The position numbers and the translations under genes were made by a program. 45,651 nt of DNA, taken from assembly GCA_903885165.1 (NCBI GenBank), contig CAISHO010000007.1, positions 1 to 45,651 on the forward strand, written 5' to 3'. The DNA comes from an uncultured Nitrosomonadales bacterium. Its GTDB lineage: Bacteria; Pseudomonadota; Gammaproteobacteria; Burkholderiales; Gallionellaceae. Below the pieces are notes generated by a model. The model searched no databases and was not told where the DNA came from. It saw nothing but the letters and a program-made list of their open reading frames with translations. Positions 21,387 through 31,831 of the stretch are shown here, piece after piece. Positions within the stretch are counted from its first letter, which is position 1. The number at the start of each line of letters is the position of its first letter.

Positions 21387-21465
21387 TGTGGCTTGTGGCT
21401 TGCAGCTTGTAGCCGTTAGCCTGTGGCAAAACAGATTGGCTACCCGCTACGTGCTACTAGCTAGC
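21387..21465. repeat. Heptad-period inverted repeat between pgk and pyk
   Basis: The left arm is built of 7-nt units (GTGGCTT twice, then GCAGCTT and GTAGCC; 21387-21413). The right arm, GCTACCCGCTACGTGCTACT onward (21439-21465), is an imperfect complement and reaches the stop codon of pgk. The same design is seen at 22688-22828 and inside leuS. Confidence 0.75.
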
Positions 21466-22661
21466 TATTTCTTTGCACGTTCTTCCAGAATGGCCACAGC
21501 CGGCAATGTCTTGCCTTCAAGGAACTCAAGGAAGGCACCACCTGCGGTGGAAATGTAGGATACCTTATCAAAAATATCATACTTTTGAATCGCCGCAATC
21601 GTGTCGCCGCCGCCAGCCAGTGTAAAGGCCTTGGTATTGGCAATCGCCATCGCAATGGTTTTCGTACCTTCGCCGAACTGGTCATATTCAAATACGCCTA
21701 CCGGGCCATTCCATACAACCGTACCGGCCTGCATGATGATGTCAGCAATTTCCTGTGCTGACTTAGGACCGATATCGAAAATCATTTCGTCATCAGCTAC
21801 ATCATTGGCAGATTTCAATACGGCAGGTGTATTTTCGTTACCTGGCAGGAACGGAGCTGCAGTTCCAACCACGACATCGGTCGCGATAGGAATAATCGCA
21901 CCACGCGCGGTCATTTTAGCAATCAGTGCCTGAGCCACCGGCACCAAGTCATTTTCACAAAGCGATTTACCGACAGCATGTCCGGTTGCCTTCAGAAAGG
22001 TGTTGGCAATACCGCCACCGACAACCAACTGTTCGCACTTTTCTGACAAGGATTCCAGTACGGTCAATTTGGTAGAAACCTTAGAACCGCCAACGATGGC
22101 CACCATAGGACGTGCAGGGGAGAGCAAAGCCTTAGTCAGCGCTTCGAGTTCCTGAGTCAGCAAGATGCCGGCAGCTGCCACAGGGGCAAATTTAGCTACG
22201 CCGTGCGTTGAAGCCTCTGCACGGTGAGCGGTACCAAAGGCATCCATGACGAACACATCACAAAGCGCTGCATATTTCTTAGCCAATTCGTCAGTGCTTT
22301 TCTTTTCGCCCTTGTTGAAACGGCAATTTTCCAGCAAAACCAACTCACCTTCGGCAACGTCGAAACCACCGTCAGTCCAATCGCGAATTAAACGCACGGA
22401 ACGACCCAGCTTGTCAGCAATGCAATCAGCGACCGGCTTGAGCGAATTTTCTTCGGAATACTCACCTTCGGTCGGACGACCCAGGTGAGATGTCACCATC
22501 ACACGTGCACCGGCTGCAATGGCGGCATTGATCGTCGACATGGAAGCAGTGATACGAGCATCAGAAGTTACTTTTCCGTCTTTGACGGGCACATTTAAAT
22601 CCGAGCGGATCAGGACGCGTTTGCCCTTAAGATCCAGATCGGTCATTTTAATTACGGACAT
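21465..22661 (-). CDS. pgk: Phosphoglycerate kinase
   Basis: The 398-residue enzyme interconverts 3-phosphoglycerate and 1,3-bisphosphoglycerate; in carbon fixation it works in the ATP-consuming direction. The N-terminal substrate site [15 protein letters not shown], the hinge region and the nucleotide site [13 protein letters not shown] are present and the length is standard. GGAG precedes the ATG. Both flanking spacers hold repeat elements, and the one on the 3' side touches the stop codon. Confidence 0.97.
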   Translation of the reverse strand: MSVIKMTDLDLKGKRVLIRSDLNVPVKDGKVTSDARITASMSTINAAIAAGARVMVTSHLGRPTEGEYSEENSLKPVADCIADKLGRSVRLIRDWTDGGFDVAEGELVLLENCRFNKGEKKSTDELAKKYAALCDVFVMDAFGTAHRAEASTHGVAKFAPVAAAGILLTQELEALTKALLSPARPMVAIVGGSKVSTKLTVLESLSEKCEQLVVGGGIANTFLKATGHAVGKSLCENDLVPVAQALIAKMTARGAIIPIATDVVVGTAAPFLPGNENTPAVLKSANDVADDEMIFDIGPKSAQEIADIIMQAGTVVWNGPVGVFEYDQFGEGTKTIAMAIANTKAFTLAGGGDTIAAIQKYDIFDKVSYISTAGGAFLEFLEGKTLPAVAILEERAKK

Positions 22662-22687
22662 GTTCTACTCCAGACATACAAAACTTG

Positions 22688-22828
22688 GGGAGTAGGAAGT
22701 AGCGAGTAGTGTGTGACAAATGGAGAGTGGGGAGTGGTAAGTGGTAAGTGGCTAGTGGGAACCCCCGACTTGCGACTCACGACTCACGACTTACTACTCT
22801 CTACAGGCTACTCCACTCTCCACTTCCC
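22688..22828. repeat. Large heptad-period imperfect inverted repeat between gapA and pgk
   Basis: The left arm (22688-22758) is a run of degenerate 7-nt units such as GAGTAGG, AAGTAGC, GAGTGGT, AAGTGGT. The right arm (22764-22828) has the complementary sense with units such as GCGACTC, ACGACTC, ACGACTT, ACTACTC. Together they can fold into one long imperfect hairpin that fills almost the whole spacer. It is not a CRISPR array: the units are contiguous and degenerate, with no spacers. Confidence 0.85.
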
Positions 22829-22834
22829 GTTTTA

Positions 22835-23836
<1,002 letters not shown>

Positions 23837-23895
23837 TTATCTCCCGTTATAGTTATTTAAATCGTTATCTTGCAGAAAAATTACGAATCCGGCTT

Positions 23896-23920
23896 CAGAC
23901 ATCAAGGCTCGTGATGTCTG
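23896..23920 (-). repeat. Stable hairpin in the tkt-gapA spacer
   Basis: A perfect 9-bp stem (CAGACATCA at 23896-23904, TGATGTCTG at 23912-23920) with a 7-nt loop lies just after the tkt stop; a further GGC/GCC pair extends it past a bulge. On the transcribed minus strand no T-run follows, so it fits an mRNA-protecting or processing hairpin better than a terminator. Confidence 0.7.
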
Positions 23921-23937
23921 GCCAGCTCAGATTTAAG

Positions 23938-25953
23938 TTACAGCACGCCCTTAACCGCTTTCACGACGTTCTCAGTCGTGAAGCCGAAGTGCTTGAACAG
24001 TTCAGGTGCTGGAGCGGATTCGCCGAAGCAATCCATACCCACTACCGCGCCTTCAAGACCCACATACTTGTACCATCCACCGGTCACGCCCGCTTCAACG
24101 GCAACGCGATTGATGCCGCGAGGCAACACGCTGTCTTTGTAAGCCTGATCTTGCTTATCGAAAACGTTGGTCGAAGGCATAGATACAACGCGAACATTAA
24201 CGCCTTCAGCGGCCAGTGCCTTTTGTGCATCCACCGCCAACTGCACTTCAGAACCTGTCGCGATGATCACTGCAACCGGCTTGCCGTCAGCTGCTTCTGA
24301 CAGAATGTAAGCACCCTTACGGATATTTGCAATCTGAGCTTCATCTCGTGTTTGGAATTGCAAGTTTTGGCGACTGAAGATCAGGCTGGAAGGACCATCG
24401 TTGCGTTCAACGGCAGCAACCCAGCAAACGATGGATTCAACGGTGTCGCAAGGGCGCCATGTTTCCATGTTAGGGATGTGACGCAGCGTCGCAGTTTGCT
24501 CAACGGGTTGGTGAGTCGGACCATCTTCGCCCAGACCGATAGAGTCATGGGTGTATACAAAAATCACGCGCTGCTTCATCAATGCGGCCATGCGCAAGGC
24601 ATTACGAGCATATTCCGAGAACATCAGGAACGTACCGCCGAATGGCAACAAACCGCCATGCAAAGCCATACCATTCATGATGTGCGACATACCGAATTCG
24701 CGCACGCCATAGCTGATGTAATTGCCGGTGGTCTTGCCGTGCACATGCTTGCAACCTGTCCAGTTAGTCAGATTTGAGCCGGTCAAATCGGCAGAGCCGC
24801 CCAGGAACTCAGGCAATGCCGGTGCCAATGCGTTGATCGCGTTTTGCGAAGCCTTACGTGTTGCAATAGTTTCGCCCTTAGCATCGGTAGCTGCGATCGC
24901 AGCGGCAGCATGTGCCGCCCAACCCGCTGGCAATTCGCTCTTTGTACGGCGGGTAAATTCTGCGGCTTCATCAGGGTAGGCTGCTGCATATTCTGCAAAG
25001 TTGTTATTCCACAACTTTTCCAGACCTTCGCCCTTAGTGCGCGCATCCCATGCTTCGTATACGTGAGTCGGGATTTCAAACGGTTCGTAAGGCCAGTTGA
25101 TGTGCGCACGAGTTGCGGCAACCTCTGCCGCGCCGAGTGCTGCACCGTGTACATCGTGTGTACCTTCCTTGTTAGGAGAACCGGCACCGATCACGGTCTT
25201 GCAACAGATCAGTGTCGGTTTGTCGGTTACAGCCTTGCCGGCTTCAATCGCAGCGTTAATCGCTTCAGGATCGTGTCCTTCTACATTGGCAACAACGTGC
25301 CAGCCGTAGGCTTCAAAACGCTTAGCGGTGTCATCGGTAAACCAGCCGTTGGTGTGACCGTCGATAGAGATTTCGTTATCATCCCAGAATGCAGTTAACT
25401 TGCCCAGACCCCAAGTGCCGGCCAGCGCACATGCTTCATGAGATATGCCTTCCATCATGCAACCGTCGCCCATAAATACATAGGTGCGGTGATCGACGAT
25501 GGTATGACCTGGCTTGTTGAATTCAGCTGCGAGCAATTTTTCTGCCATCGCCATACCGACTGCGTTGGTGATACCTTGACCCAGCGGACCGCCTGTCGTT
25601 TCAACGCCAGCCGTGTAACCGTACTCAGGATGACCCGGTGTCTTGGAATGCATTTGACGGAAACGCTTCAATTCGTCGATAGGCAGATCGTAACCTGACA
25701 GATGCAGCAAAGCATACACCAGCATAGAGCCATGGCCGTTGGACATCATGAAACGGTCGCGACCAGGCCATTTAGGATTAGCCGGATTGTGACGCAGATG
25801 GCGATTCCACAATACGTCAGCGATTTCTGCCATGCCCATCGGCGCGCCCGGATGACCGGAATTCGCCTTTTGCACGGCGTCAACGGCCAGCATGCGAATT
25901 GCGCCGGTAATATCATTGTATTTTGGTGGTGTAATGCTACGATTTGCTGTCAT
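23938..25953 (-). CDS. tkt: Transketolase
   Basis: The 671-residue thiamine-diphosphate enzyme moves two-carbon units between sugar phosphates in the Calvin cycle and the pentose phosphate pathway. [13 protein letters not shown] marks the N-terminus, the cofactor motif runs from GDGCMMEG to the WDDN near residue 190, and [11 protein letters not shown] lies in the pyrimidine-binding domain. The ATG at 25953 is chosen because GGAGGAG precedes it; an in-frame ATG 21 nt upstream lies before that site. It is the first gene of the cluster. Confidence 0.97.
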   Translation of the reverse strand: MTANRSITPPKYNDITGAIRMLAVDAVQKANSGHPGAPMGMAEIADVLWNRHLRHNPANPKWPGRDRFMMSNGHGSMLVYALLHLSGYDLPIDELKRFRQMHSKTPGHPEYGYTAGVETTGGPLGQGITNAVGMAMAEKLLAAEFNKPGHTIVDHRTYVFMGDGCMMEGISHEACALAGTWGLGKLTAFWDDNEISIDGHTNGWFTDDTAKRFEAYGWHVVANVEGHDPEAINAAIEAGKAVTDKPTLICCKTVIGAGSPNKEGTHDVHGAALGAAEVAATRAHINWPYEPFEIPTHVYEAWDARTKGEGLEKLWNNNFAEYAAAYPDEAAEFTRRTKSELPAGWAAHAAAAIAATDAKGETIATRKASQNAINALAPALPEFLGGSADLTGSNLTNWTGCKHVHGKTTGNYISYGVREFGMSHIMNGMALHGGLLPFGGTFLMFSEYARNALRMAALMKQRVIFVYTHDSIGLGEDGPTHQPVEQTATLRHIPNMETWRPCDTVESIVCWVAAVERNDGPSSLIFSRQNLQFQTRDEAQIANIRKGAYILSEAADGKPVAVIIATGSEVQLAVDAQKALAAEGVNVRVVSMPSTNVFDKQDQAYKDSVLPRGINRVAVEAGVTGGWYKYVGLEGAVVGMDCFGESAPAPELFKHFGFTTENVVKAVKGVL

Positions 25954-26282
25954 GTACTGACTCCTCCGATACATCCCAGTGGGATGGGTTTATGTTTAAC
26001 GCTTGAATATTAATTTCTTGAATTATGCCGCACACCCCGCAATACATCAATAAGCTTCCCAAACTATTAAGCAGGTCAATATTGATTATAAATTAACGGT
26101 TCCTGCGTCCATGCCATCGAACAACCTGAGGTAATACGTGGCTTACAGATGAATTTCACTTAATATCTAGAGAGTAACAATTTGTCGACCATAAATTATA
26201 TCCCGCACTCTAAATTTTCATTATTAACCACACCTATAAACCATTTCCAGATTACTGTCTTTATTTAACCCGCAACCGACGG
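25954..26282. other. Intergenic region upstream of tkt
   Basis: These 329 bp contain the tkt leader and candidate promoter. No credible gene and no clear terminator for the ntrX-like gene is visible, so read-through from that gene into tkt cannot be excluded. The region 26060-26260 is AT-rich. Confidence 0.55.
26022..26050 (-). promoter_or_regulatory. Candidate sigma-70 promoter of the tkt-fba cluster
   Basis: On the minus strand TTGATG (26045-26050) and CATAAT (26022-26027) are separated by exactly 17 bp. Transcription would start about 60 nt upstream of the tkt ATG. The AT-rich stretch just upstream (around 26080-26105) could hold an activator site, but no convincing operator is visible. 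Confidence 0.5.
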
Positions 26283-26927
26283 TCAGCTATCATTTTCCTG
26301 ATGTTTTTTTGCCACTTTAATCCCTAATTGCTTTAACTTACGATACAAGTGGGTGCGCTCCAGCCCTACTTTTTCTGCTACGCGCGACACATTACCGGCT
26401 TCTTTTTGCAGGTGATAATCAAAATAGACGGCATCAAAGTGCTCACGTGCCTCACGCAACGGCAAATCCAGCGGCAAAGCAAAACTTCTGCTCGCACCAT
26501 CGATATCTACCACCAAATTCTGCACCTCATCGGTGACCGCGAGCGGCGGGAGTCGGGCAGCACCTTCTTTGATGGCACGTGCAACCGTGGCTAACAATTT
26601 ATTCATGGAAATGGGCTTCTCCAGAAAGTCCACTGCACCGATGCGCGTCGCCTCAACGGCGGTCTCAACCGTACCATGCCCCGACATCATCACGACCGGC
26701 ATGGTGAGCAAATCCTGAGCGACCCACTCCTTCAGCAACGTCACGCCATCCGTATCCGGCATCCAGATATCCAGTAAGACCAAATCGGGCTCATGTTCAA
26801 GCCTGTATAAGCGCGCCTGTTCTGCATTTTCGGCCAGATGAACCTGGTAACCTTCATCGAATAATATCTCCGCAAGTAATTCACGGATACCCACCTCATC
26901 ATCCACGATCAGAATATGTTTGCTCAT
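26283..26927 (-). CDS. Short NtrX-like response regulator (receiver plus Fis-type HTH, no AAA+ domain)
   Basis: The 214-residue protein has a receiver domain with HILIVDDE, the phospho-acceptor aspartate in LVLLDIWMPD, and the conserved Lys in EKPIS. A linker of about 45 residues leads to a Fis-type helix-turn-helix (AGNVSRVAEKVGLERTHLYRKL). Classical NtrX has a sigma-54-activating AAA+ ATPase in between; here it is absent, with no sign of a recent deletion. It should therefore act like RegA/ActR-type regulators at sigma-70 promoters. It overlaps the sensor kinase gene by 4 nt. Confidence 0.9.
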   Translation of the reverse strand: MSKHILIVDDEVGIRELLAEILFDEGYQVHLAENAEQARLYRLEHEPDLVLLDIWMPDTDGVTLLKEWVAQDLLTMPVVMMSGHGTVETAVEATRIGAVDFLEKPISMNKLLATVARAIKEGAARLPPLAVTDEVQNLVVDIDGASRSFALPLDLPLREAREHFDAVYFDYHLQKEAGNVSRVAEKVGLERTHLYRKLKQLGIKVAKKHQENDS

Positions 26928-29050
26928 CCTAGTGACTCCTCATTCAGCGGCAGACTGATATTGACGCACGCGCCGCCATTCATATGGTTTTCAACGGAAA
27001 TATGTCCTCCGTGTTCCTCAATAATTTTTTTCACTATCGCCAAGCCCAGCCCGGTCCCCTTGGATTTAGTCGTCATATAGGGCTCGAACACGCGCGACAT
27101 GACTGCCTCTGAAAATCCCGCGCCATTGTCCAATACCCGTAAATGAATCTCCCCATCAACCTTTTCGCTGGAAAGCACGATATTCGGCTGCGCAACCCCT
27201 TGAAGCGCATCCTGTGCATTCTGTAACAAGTTATGCAGCACCTGACGTAAGCGCGTCGCATCGCCATTAATTTCAGCACGGCCTGCCCGCAAATCCAGTG
27301 TGATAGGCACCGCATTCGCTTCATATAAACCCAACACTTCCCGGATTAGGTGGTGCACATCCACTCGCGTCAGTTTCAAGACCGGACCACGGGCGTAATC
27401 GGCAAAATCAGTCACCATATTTTTCATCGCCGCCACCTGACTGACAATGGTTTGCGTCGCACGTTGCAGCAATCTCGCATCCGCTTCATCCAACTTGGCA
27501 CTCAGCTTGTATTGCAAACGCTCAGCCGACAACTGAATGGGAGTAAGTGGATTTTTAATCTCATGCGCCAGACGACGGGCTACCTCTCCCCAAGCCGCCT
27601 GCCGTTCCGATTTGAGCAAATGACTGATGTCATCGAATACCACCACATAGCCAGCATCCGCTCCATGCGGTAAGCGGGTTCCGCGCATTAACAAAATTTG
27701 CGTCCCGTTACGGCTGATCCGTTCAATCTGACGCTGCCATTCTCCGTTGCCGGTTGCGCCGAAGGCTTCCGTGATGGTTAGACAAAAGGAAGTCAATAAA
27801 ACAAACTTATCGGCAATCTGCAGCAAAGGCATGCGGTGCATCTGATGCAGCGGTGCATCCAGAATCTGTGCGGCACTGGTATTAACCGAACGCAGGCGAA
27901 ACTCGCTATCTAGCGCCAGCACCCCAGAGGACAGATGCGTGAGCACACTCTCAAGATATCCCTTGGCACTTTCAACCTCGCGTTGCTGCTGTTCACTGGC
28001 CCGCTTGGCATCCGCCAGTTGATGCGTCATCTGATTAAATAATCCTGTCAGTGCACCCAATTCATCACTGCTTCGTATCGGACGCTGCCCGGTAAAATCT
28101 CCTTGCGCCACCGCACGCGTGCCTTCAGCTAAGGCTTCCAGAGAAGAACCCAGTCGTTCGCTGATAAAAAAAGCAGCTGAAATCGCCGTAAGTAACACCA
28201 CCAGCAAGGACAGCGTCAGCGTGATGCCATACAGTCGCTTCAAGCCCAACCTCGACAAGGTCAACTCCTGATAGTCTCGATAAACCGTCTGAACGGTTTC
28301 CGCATCTATTTCAACCTGCTTAGGAACGGCCTGATTAAATTGCAATAGATAGCTCTGCCCGGAATAACTATTGGCGCTCACCAAAGCCAGTACACGCAAA
28401 GTCATTGCCTTGTTAGGCGTCGATTCGATAGCGGAATATTTCCCCTTGGTGCGCACCTGCTGGAGTAATTTTTCACCGGGAACATCGGGGAGCAACGCAT
28501 TGTTGCTGGCCGCAAAGGCTAACAACTTACCGGCGGGATCAAATATCGCGGCTTCCTGAACAGTTCCCTCGTCGATCAGGTGTGTCAGTGAGTTTTGAAA
28601 TTGATCCGGTTTCTTTTCTGTCAGCAACAGGGCGATGAACTGGGTTTTTTTTGTCAGCTCTTTCAGGCTGTTATCCAGACTGCTACGCCCCAGATTAAGC
28701 CCGCCTTCCAACGCTTTTTCCACACGCACGTCAAACCAGGACTCGATACTTTTGGATAAAAAATTGACCGATACGGCGTAGACCAAAATGCCGGGCAATA
28801 CCGCGATCAAGGTGAAGAAGATCACCAGTCGCAAGGTTAGCTTTGCGCCGAACACCTTGCTTTTAAGCTTGACGCGCAAGCGCCAGATTTGAAAGCCGAC
28901 TAAGCCGGTCAAGCCCAGCGCCAGCAACCCGGTCAGGCCGAGCAATCCGTAATAACTGACAGAAAAAACTTCCGTATTGACACTGTTGCTGGACAACAAG
29001 TAAAGCAAAACGATGACCGCAAGAACGCTAATGCTAATCAGATATTTCAC
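26924..29050 (-). CDS. NtrY-like membrane sensor histidine kinase
   Basis: The 708-residue kinase has two or three N-terminal membrane helices, a periplasmic sensor loop, another helix and a HAMP domain (about 290-345), a PAS domain, the phospho-acceptor motif RLAHEIKNPLTP (His496) and a HATPase domain with DNGAGF and GTGLGLAIVKKI. It pairs with the response regulator that overlaps it by 4 nt. NtrY-type kinases answer to nitrogen or redox state in other bacteria; the signal here is unknown. The upstream neighbour is the DUF4390 gene, 7 nt away. Confidence 0.93.
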   Translation of the reverse strand: MKYLISISVLAVIVLLYLLSSNSVNTEVFSVSYYGLLGLTGLLALGLTGLVGFQIWRLRVKLKSKVFGAKLTLRLVIFFTLIAVLPGILVYAVSVNFLSKSIESWFDVRVEKALEGGLNLGRSSLDNSLKELTKKTQFIALLLTEKKPDQFQNSLTHLIDEGTVQEAAIFDPAGKLLAFAASNNALLPDVPGEKLLQQVRTKGKYSAIESTPNKAMTLRVLALVSANSYSGQSYLLQFNQAVPKQVEIDAETVQTVYRDYQELTLSRLGLKRLYGITLTLSLLVVLLTAISAAFFISERLGSSLEALAEGTRAVAQGDFTGQRPIRSSDELGALTGLFNQMTHQLADAKRASEQQQREVESAKGYLESVLTHLSSGVLALDSEFRLRSVNTSAAQILDAPLHQMHRMPLLQIADKFVLLTSFCLTITEAFGATGNGEWQRQIERISRNGTQILLMRGTRLPHGADAGYVVVFDDISHLLKSERQAAWGEVARRLAHEIKNPLTPIQLSAERLQYKLSAKLDEADARLLQRATQTIVSQVAAMKNMVTDFADYARGPVLKLTRVDVHHLIREVLGLYEANAVPITLDLRAGRAEINGDATRLRQVLHNLLQNAQDALQGVAQPNIVLSSEKVDGEIHLRVLDNGAGFSEAVMSRVFEPYMTTKSKGTGLGLAIVKKIIEEHGGHISVENHMNGGACVNISLPLNEESLG

Positions 29051-29057
29051 GGCTTAG

Positions 29058-29639
29058 TCACTCCGTTTTACCTGCGTTGCGTACTTCCGCCGGACGAACC
29101 ACCCAGCGATACCAGCCGGAATCCAAATCCCAGTCCTTGCTGGTCAGTACATTGACCTGCATCAGCTTTGGCAATTGGCGGGTATCCAGACGTAATCGAA
29201 CTGCGGCAAAGTAATTGGCTTCTTTTTGCATCGACGCTGCGGGAATCAATGACGAACTTTGCCGGGCAAGCATACGCAGAACTTCGTCCAGGCTGGCGAA
29301 ATTCTGGAACAAGGCACCGCGCGAAATACGGTACTGGCGAGTCAACACATTGTAGGACAGTTTGACTGATTGCTCGCTTTGAAAGATCTGCTCATCCAGC
29401 CAGTACCAGCGGGAGCGCGTCAGCGAAAATTCGCCGACAAAGTATAAAGGGATACCTAATGACAAGGCCTGTTGCACGGTGTAATTCAAATTGACGCCGA
29501 AATCGGCAGAAAGTTGATACCCCTCTTCGGAGATGCGCATTTCTGCCTTATTGACATCGATACCCTCAGCCCATGCAGGCGCGGCAAACAGCCACGCCAG
29601 CAACATGCAAAGTTTAATGAGTTTTTTGCAATATGGCAT
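29058..29639 (-). CDS. DUF4390 exported protein
   Basis: The product of about 193 residues has a signal peptide (MPYCKKLIKLCMLLAWLFA, with cleavage likely after APAWA) and a mature domain rich in beta strands and aromatic residues. It is the DUF4390 protein that sits between rsmB and ntrY in many betaproteobacteria. Function is unknown; the fixed position beside the kinase suggests an extracytoplasmic role in the same signalling system. The start overlaps the end of rsmB by 26 nt; in-frame ATGs at 29660 and 29654 are also possible, and none has a strong ribosome binding site. Confidence 0.82.
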   Translation of the reverse strand: MPYCKKLIKLCMLLAWLFAAPAWAEGIDVNKAEMRISEEGYQLSADFGVNLNYTVQQALSLGIPLYFVGEFSLTRSRWYWLDEQIFQSEQSVKLSYNVLTRQYRISRGALFQNFASLDEVLRMLARQSSSLIPAASMQKEANYFAAVRLRLDTRQLPKLMQVNVLTSKDWDLDSGWYRWVVRPAEVRNAGKTE

Positions 29640-30873
29640 AGAAGAACCCGTCATGCTCATCGCTTGGCAGCAATTGTGCTAAGGGCAACGACAACTGTTG
29701 CGCTCCCGGCGTCATCGCTGCAAACTGATCTATAACATCTTGATTTTCTTGTTTAAATACAGAGCAAGTCGCGTAGAGCAATTTCCCGTCTTGCGCTAAG
29801 AGCGCCCACAGTGCATGCAATATATCCAACTGTTGTGCGGCAAAGGAGGCAATGTCCTTCTTGCGGCGCAGCCATTTGATGTCCGGATGACGGCGCACCA
29901 CACCGGTGGCCGAGCAGGGCACATCAGCCAAAATACGCTCGAATGGTTTTCCATCCCACCAGCTGGCGGTATCTGCCGCGTCGCCTGTCAGCAACGTTGC
30001 CGATAATTCCAGACGCTGTAAATTTTCTGCCACACGCTGCAAACGTTTTTCATCCTTGTCGAGCGCCACCATATCAACATCCGCCAACTCCAGGATGTGC
30101 GCCGTCTTGCCGCCCGGGGCGGCACAGGCATCCAGCACGCGCATGCCAGGTGCCACATCCAACAGCGTTGCGGCATATTGTGCGCCAGCATCCTGCACCG
30201 AAATCCGACCGTCAAAAAATCCGGGTAATTTATCTACCGATACCGCTTTGTCCAGTTGAATTGCGTCCGGCGCGATCAATCTGGCCGGAATACCCTGCCC
30301 GCTCAGTGTGGCAAGATAGTCCGCCGTCGTTCCGCGCCTTGAATTGACGCGCAGCGTCATCGGCGGATGGCCATTGCCCGTTTCTAGTACAGCTTGAGCA
30401 CGTTCACCGTATTGCGATTTCAGTTCATCGATCCACCAAACAGGGTGGCTATAACGCCCCTCCGGTTTTAACGCAGCCTGCTCCAGCACTTCATTCTGAT
30501 TGCGCAAGAAATTGCGCAATATGGCATTCACCAGCCCGCGAATTTTCGGATTCAGTATATCGGCCGAACGCACTGCGTGATCGACTACAGCATGTTGCGC
30601 CGCACGGCTGTATTGCAATTGATACAGGGAAACCAGCAACAAATAGGTGATCCGGTGATCGGTCATATGCTTGTGCAGCAATAAATCGAGCACGGCGTTC
30701 AGCTGGCCGTAGAAACGCAGCGTGCCATAGCTCAAATCCTGCAAGGCGGCACGTTGTGAAGGTGTCCATACCGACTTTCTGCGCAGCGACTCATCCAGAA
30801 CCTGATTTAGGTTGCGTCCATCCTCCATCACCTGTTGAACGATCTGTGTTGCTGCCAATTGAATGTTATGCAT
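29614..30873 (-). CDS. rsmB: 16S rRNA cytosine-967 C5-methyltransferase
   Basis: The 419-residue enzyme has an N-terminal NusB-like RNA-binding domain and a C-terminal SAM-dependent core. The motif DACAAPGGKTAHILEL binds SAM; the two cysteines of this enzyme class appear in DVPCSATGVVRRHPD and YATCSVFKQEN. The gene follows fmt directly, continuing the conserved def-fmt-rsmB order, and its 3' end overlaps the DUF4390 gene. Confidence 0.96.
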   Translation of the reverse strand: MHNIQLAATQIVQQVMEDGRNLNQVLDESLRRKSVWTPSQRAALQDLSYGTLRFYGQLNAVLDLLLHKHMTDHRITYLLLVSLYQLQYSRAAQHAVVDHAVRSADILNPKIRGLVNAILRNFLRNQNEVLEQAALKPEGRYSHPVWWIDELKSQYGERAQAVLETGNGHPPMTLRVNSRRGTTADYLATLSGQGIPARLIAPDAIQLDKAVSVDKLPGFFDGRISVQDAGAQYAATLLDVAPGMRVLDACAAPGGKTAHILELADVDMVALDKDEKRLQRVAENLQRLELSATLLTGDAADTASWWDGKPFERILADVPCSATGVVRRHPDIKWLRRKKDIASFAAQQLDILHALWALLAQDGKLLYATCSVFKQENQDVIDQFAAMTPGAQQLSLPLAQLLPSDEHDGFFYAILQKTH

Positions 30874-31806
30874 TTAAATTACCGAAAAGTGATCGCCGAG
30901 ATGTACCGGCATTGCCTGCAAAAATTGCACGGCGGGTTGTGCGCGCCCTCCCGGACGTTGCAACACTTGCAAACGCAAGGCGTCTTTACCGCAAGCGACC
31001 GTGATACCCGACTTGTCAGCAGTCAGCACTTCGCCGGGAATACCCGTCCGCTCAGCATTGATCACCTCAGCCTGCCAAATCTTGACGACGACATCTTTAA
31101 GTTTAGCCTGACACACAGGGAAAGGATTGTAGGCACGAACCGCACGCGCGATCTGCTCCGCATCCTGACTCCAGTCTATCTGTGCCTCACCCTTGAGCAG
31201 CTTGGCGGCATAACAGGCGAGCGCATCATCCTGACGAACCGGAATTAGACTATTTTTTTCCATAAAATTCAAAGTATTAACAATACTTCTTGCGCCCATG
31301 CTAGCTAGCTTATCGTGCAAGGTTTGCGCATTATCAACATCATCTATAGTACAGACATCGCGCAACAGCATATCGCCCGTGTCGAGTCCAACATCCATCT
31401 GCATGATGGTAATGCCCGTTTCGCTGTCTCCCGCCAGAATCGCGCGCTGTATAGGCGCAGCACCTCGCCAGCGCGGCAGCAGCGACGCATGGATATTCAG
31501 GCAGCCGAAACGCGGCATCTCCAGCACTGCTTTGGGCAGGATCAGCCCGTAGGCAGCGACGACCATCACATCGGCATTAAGGGCTGCGATCTGCTGCTGC
31601 ACTTCTTCACCCTTTAAACTGACAGGCTGCAATACAGTTATGCCATGTTGCAGCGCCAGTTGTTTGACCGGACTTGCGCTAAGCTGCATGCCGCGCCCGG
31701 CCGGACGATCCGGCTGCGTCAACACCGCGATGACTTCATGCTCGTCGAGCAGGGCAGCCAGCGCGCTGGCGGCAAACTCCGGCGTACCGGCAAAAATTAT
31801 TTTCAC
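30874..31806 (-). CDS. fmt: Methionyl-tRNA formyltransferase
   Basis: The 310-residue enzyme formylates initiator Met-tRNA. It begins with MKIIFAGTPEFAASAL and has the active-site and formyl-folate binding region HASLLPRWRGAAPIQRAI, followed by GITIMQMDVGLDTGD and a C-terminal OB-fold tRNA-binding domain. It lies 25 nt after def, which removes the formyl group later, and its stop codon immediately precedes the rsmB start. Confidence 0.97.
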   Translation of the reverse strand: MKIIFAGTPEFAASALAALLDEHEVIAVLTQPDRPAGRGMQLSASPVKQLALQHGITVLQPVSLKGEEVQQQIAALNADVMVVAAYGLILPKAVLEMPRFGCLNIHASLLPRWRGAAPIQRAILAGDSETGITIMQMDVGLDTGDMLLRDVCTIDDVDNAQTLHDKLASMGARSIVNTLNFMEKNSLIPVRQDDALACYAAKLLKGEAQIDWSQDAEQIARAVRAYNPFPVCQAKLKDVVVKIWQAEVINAERTGIPGEVLTADKSGITVACGKDALRLQVLQRPGGRAQPAVQFLQAMPVHLGDHFSVI

Positions 31807-31831
31807 TAAATTTAACCTGTATGAATTTATT

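Noticed and set aside
22688..22828. CRISPR-like array of short repeats
   Set aside because: The units are contiguous 7-mers without spacers and are arranged as an inverted repeat; no cas gene is present.
24844..25398. 184-residue open frame on the plus strand
   Set aside because: It is antisense to the transketolase gene, rich in Cys and Arg as expected of a shadow frame, and has no support.
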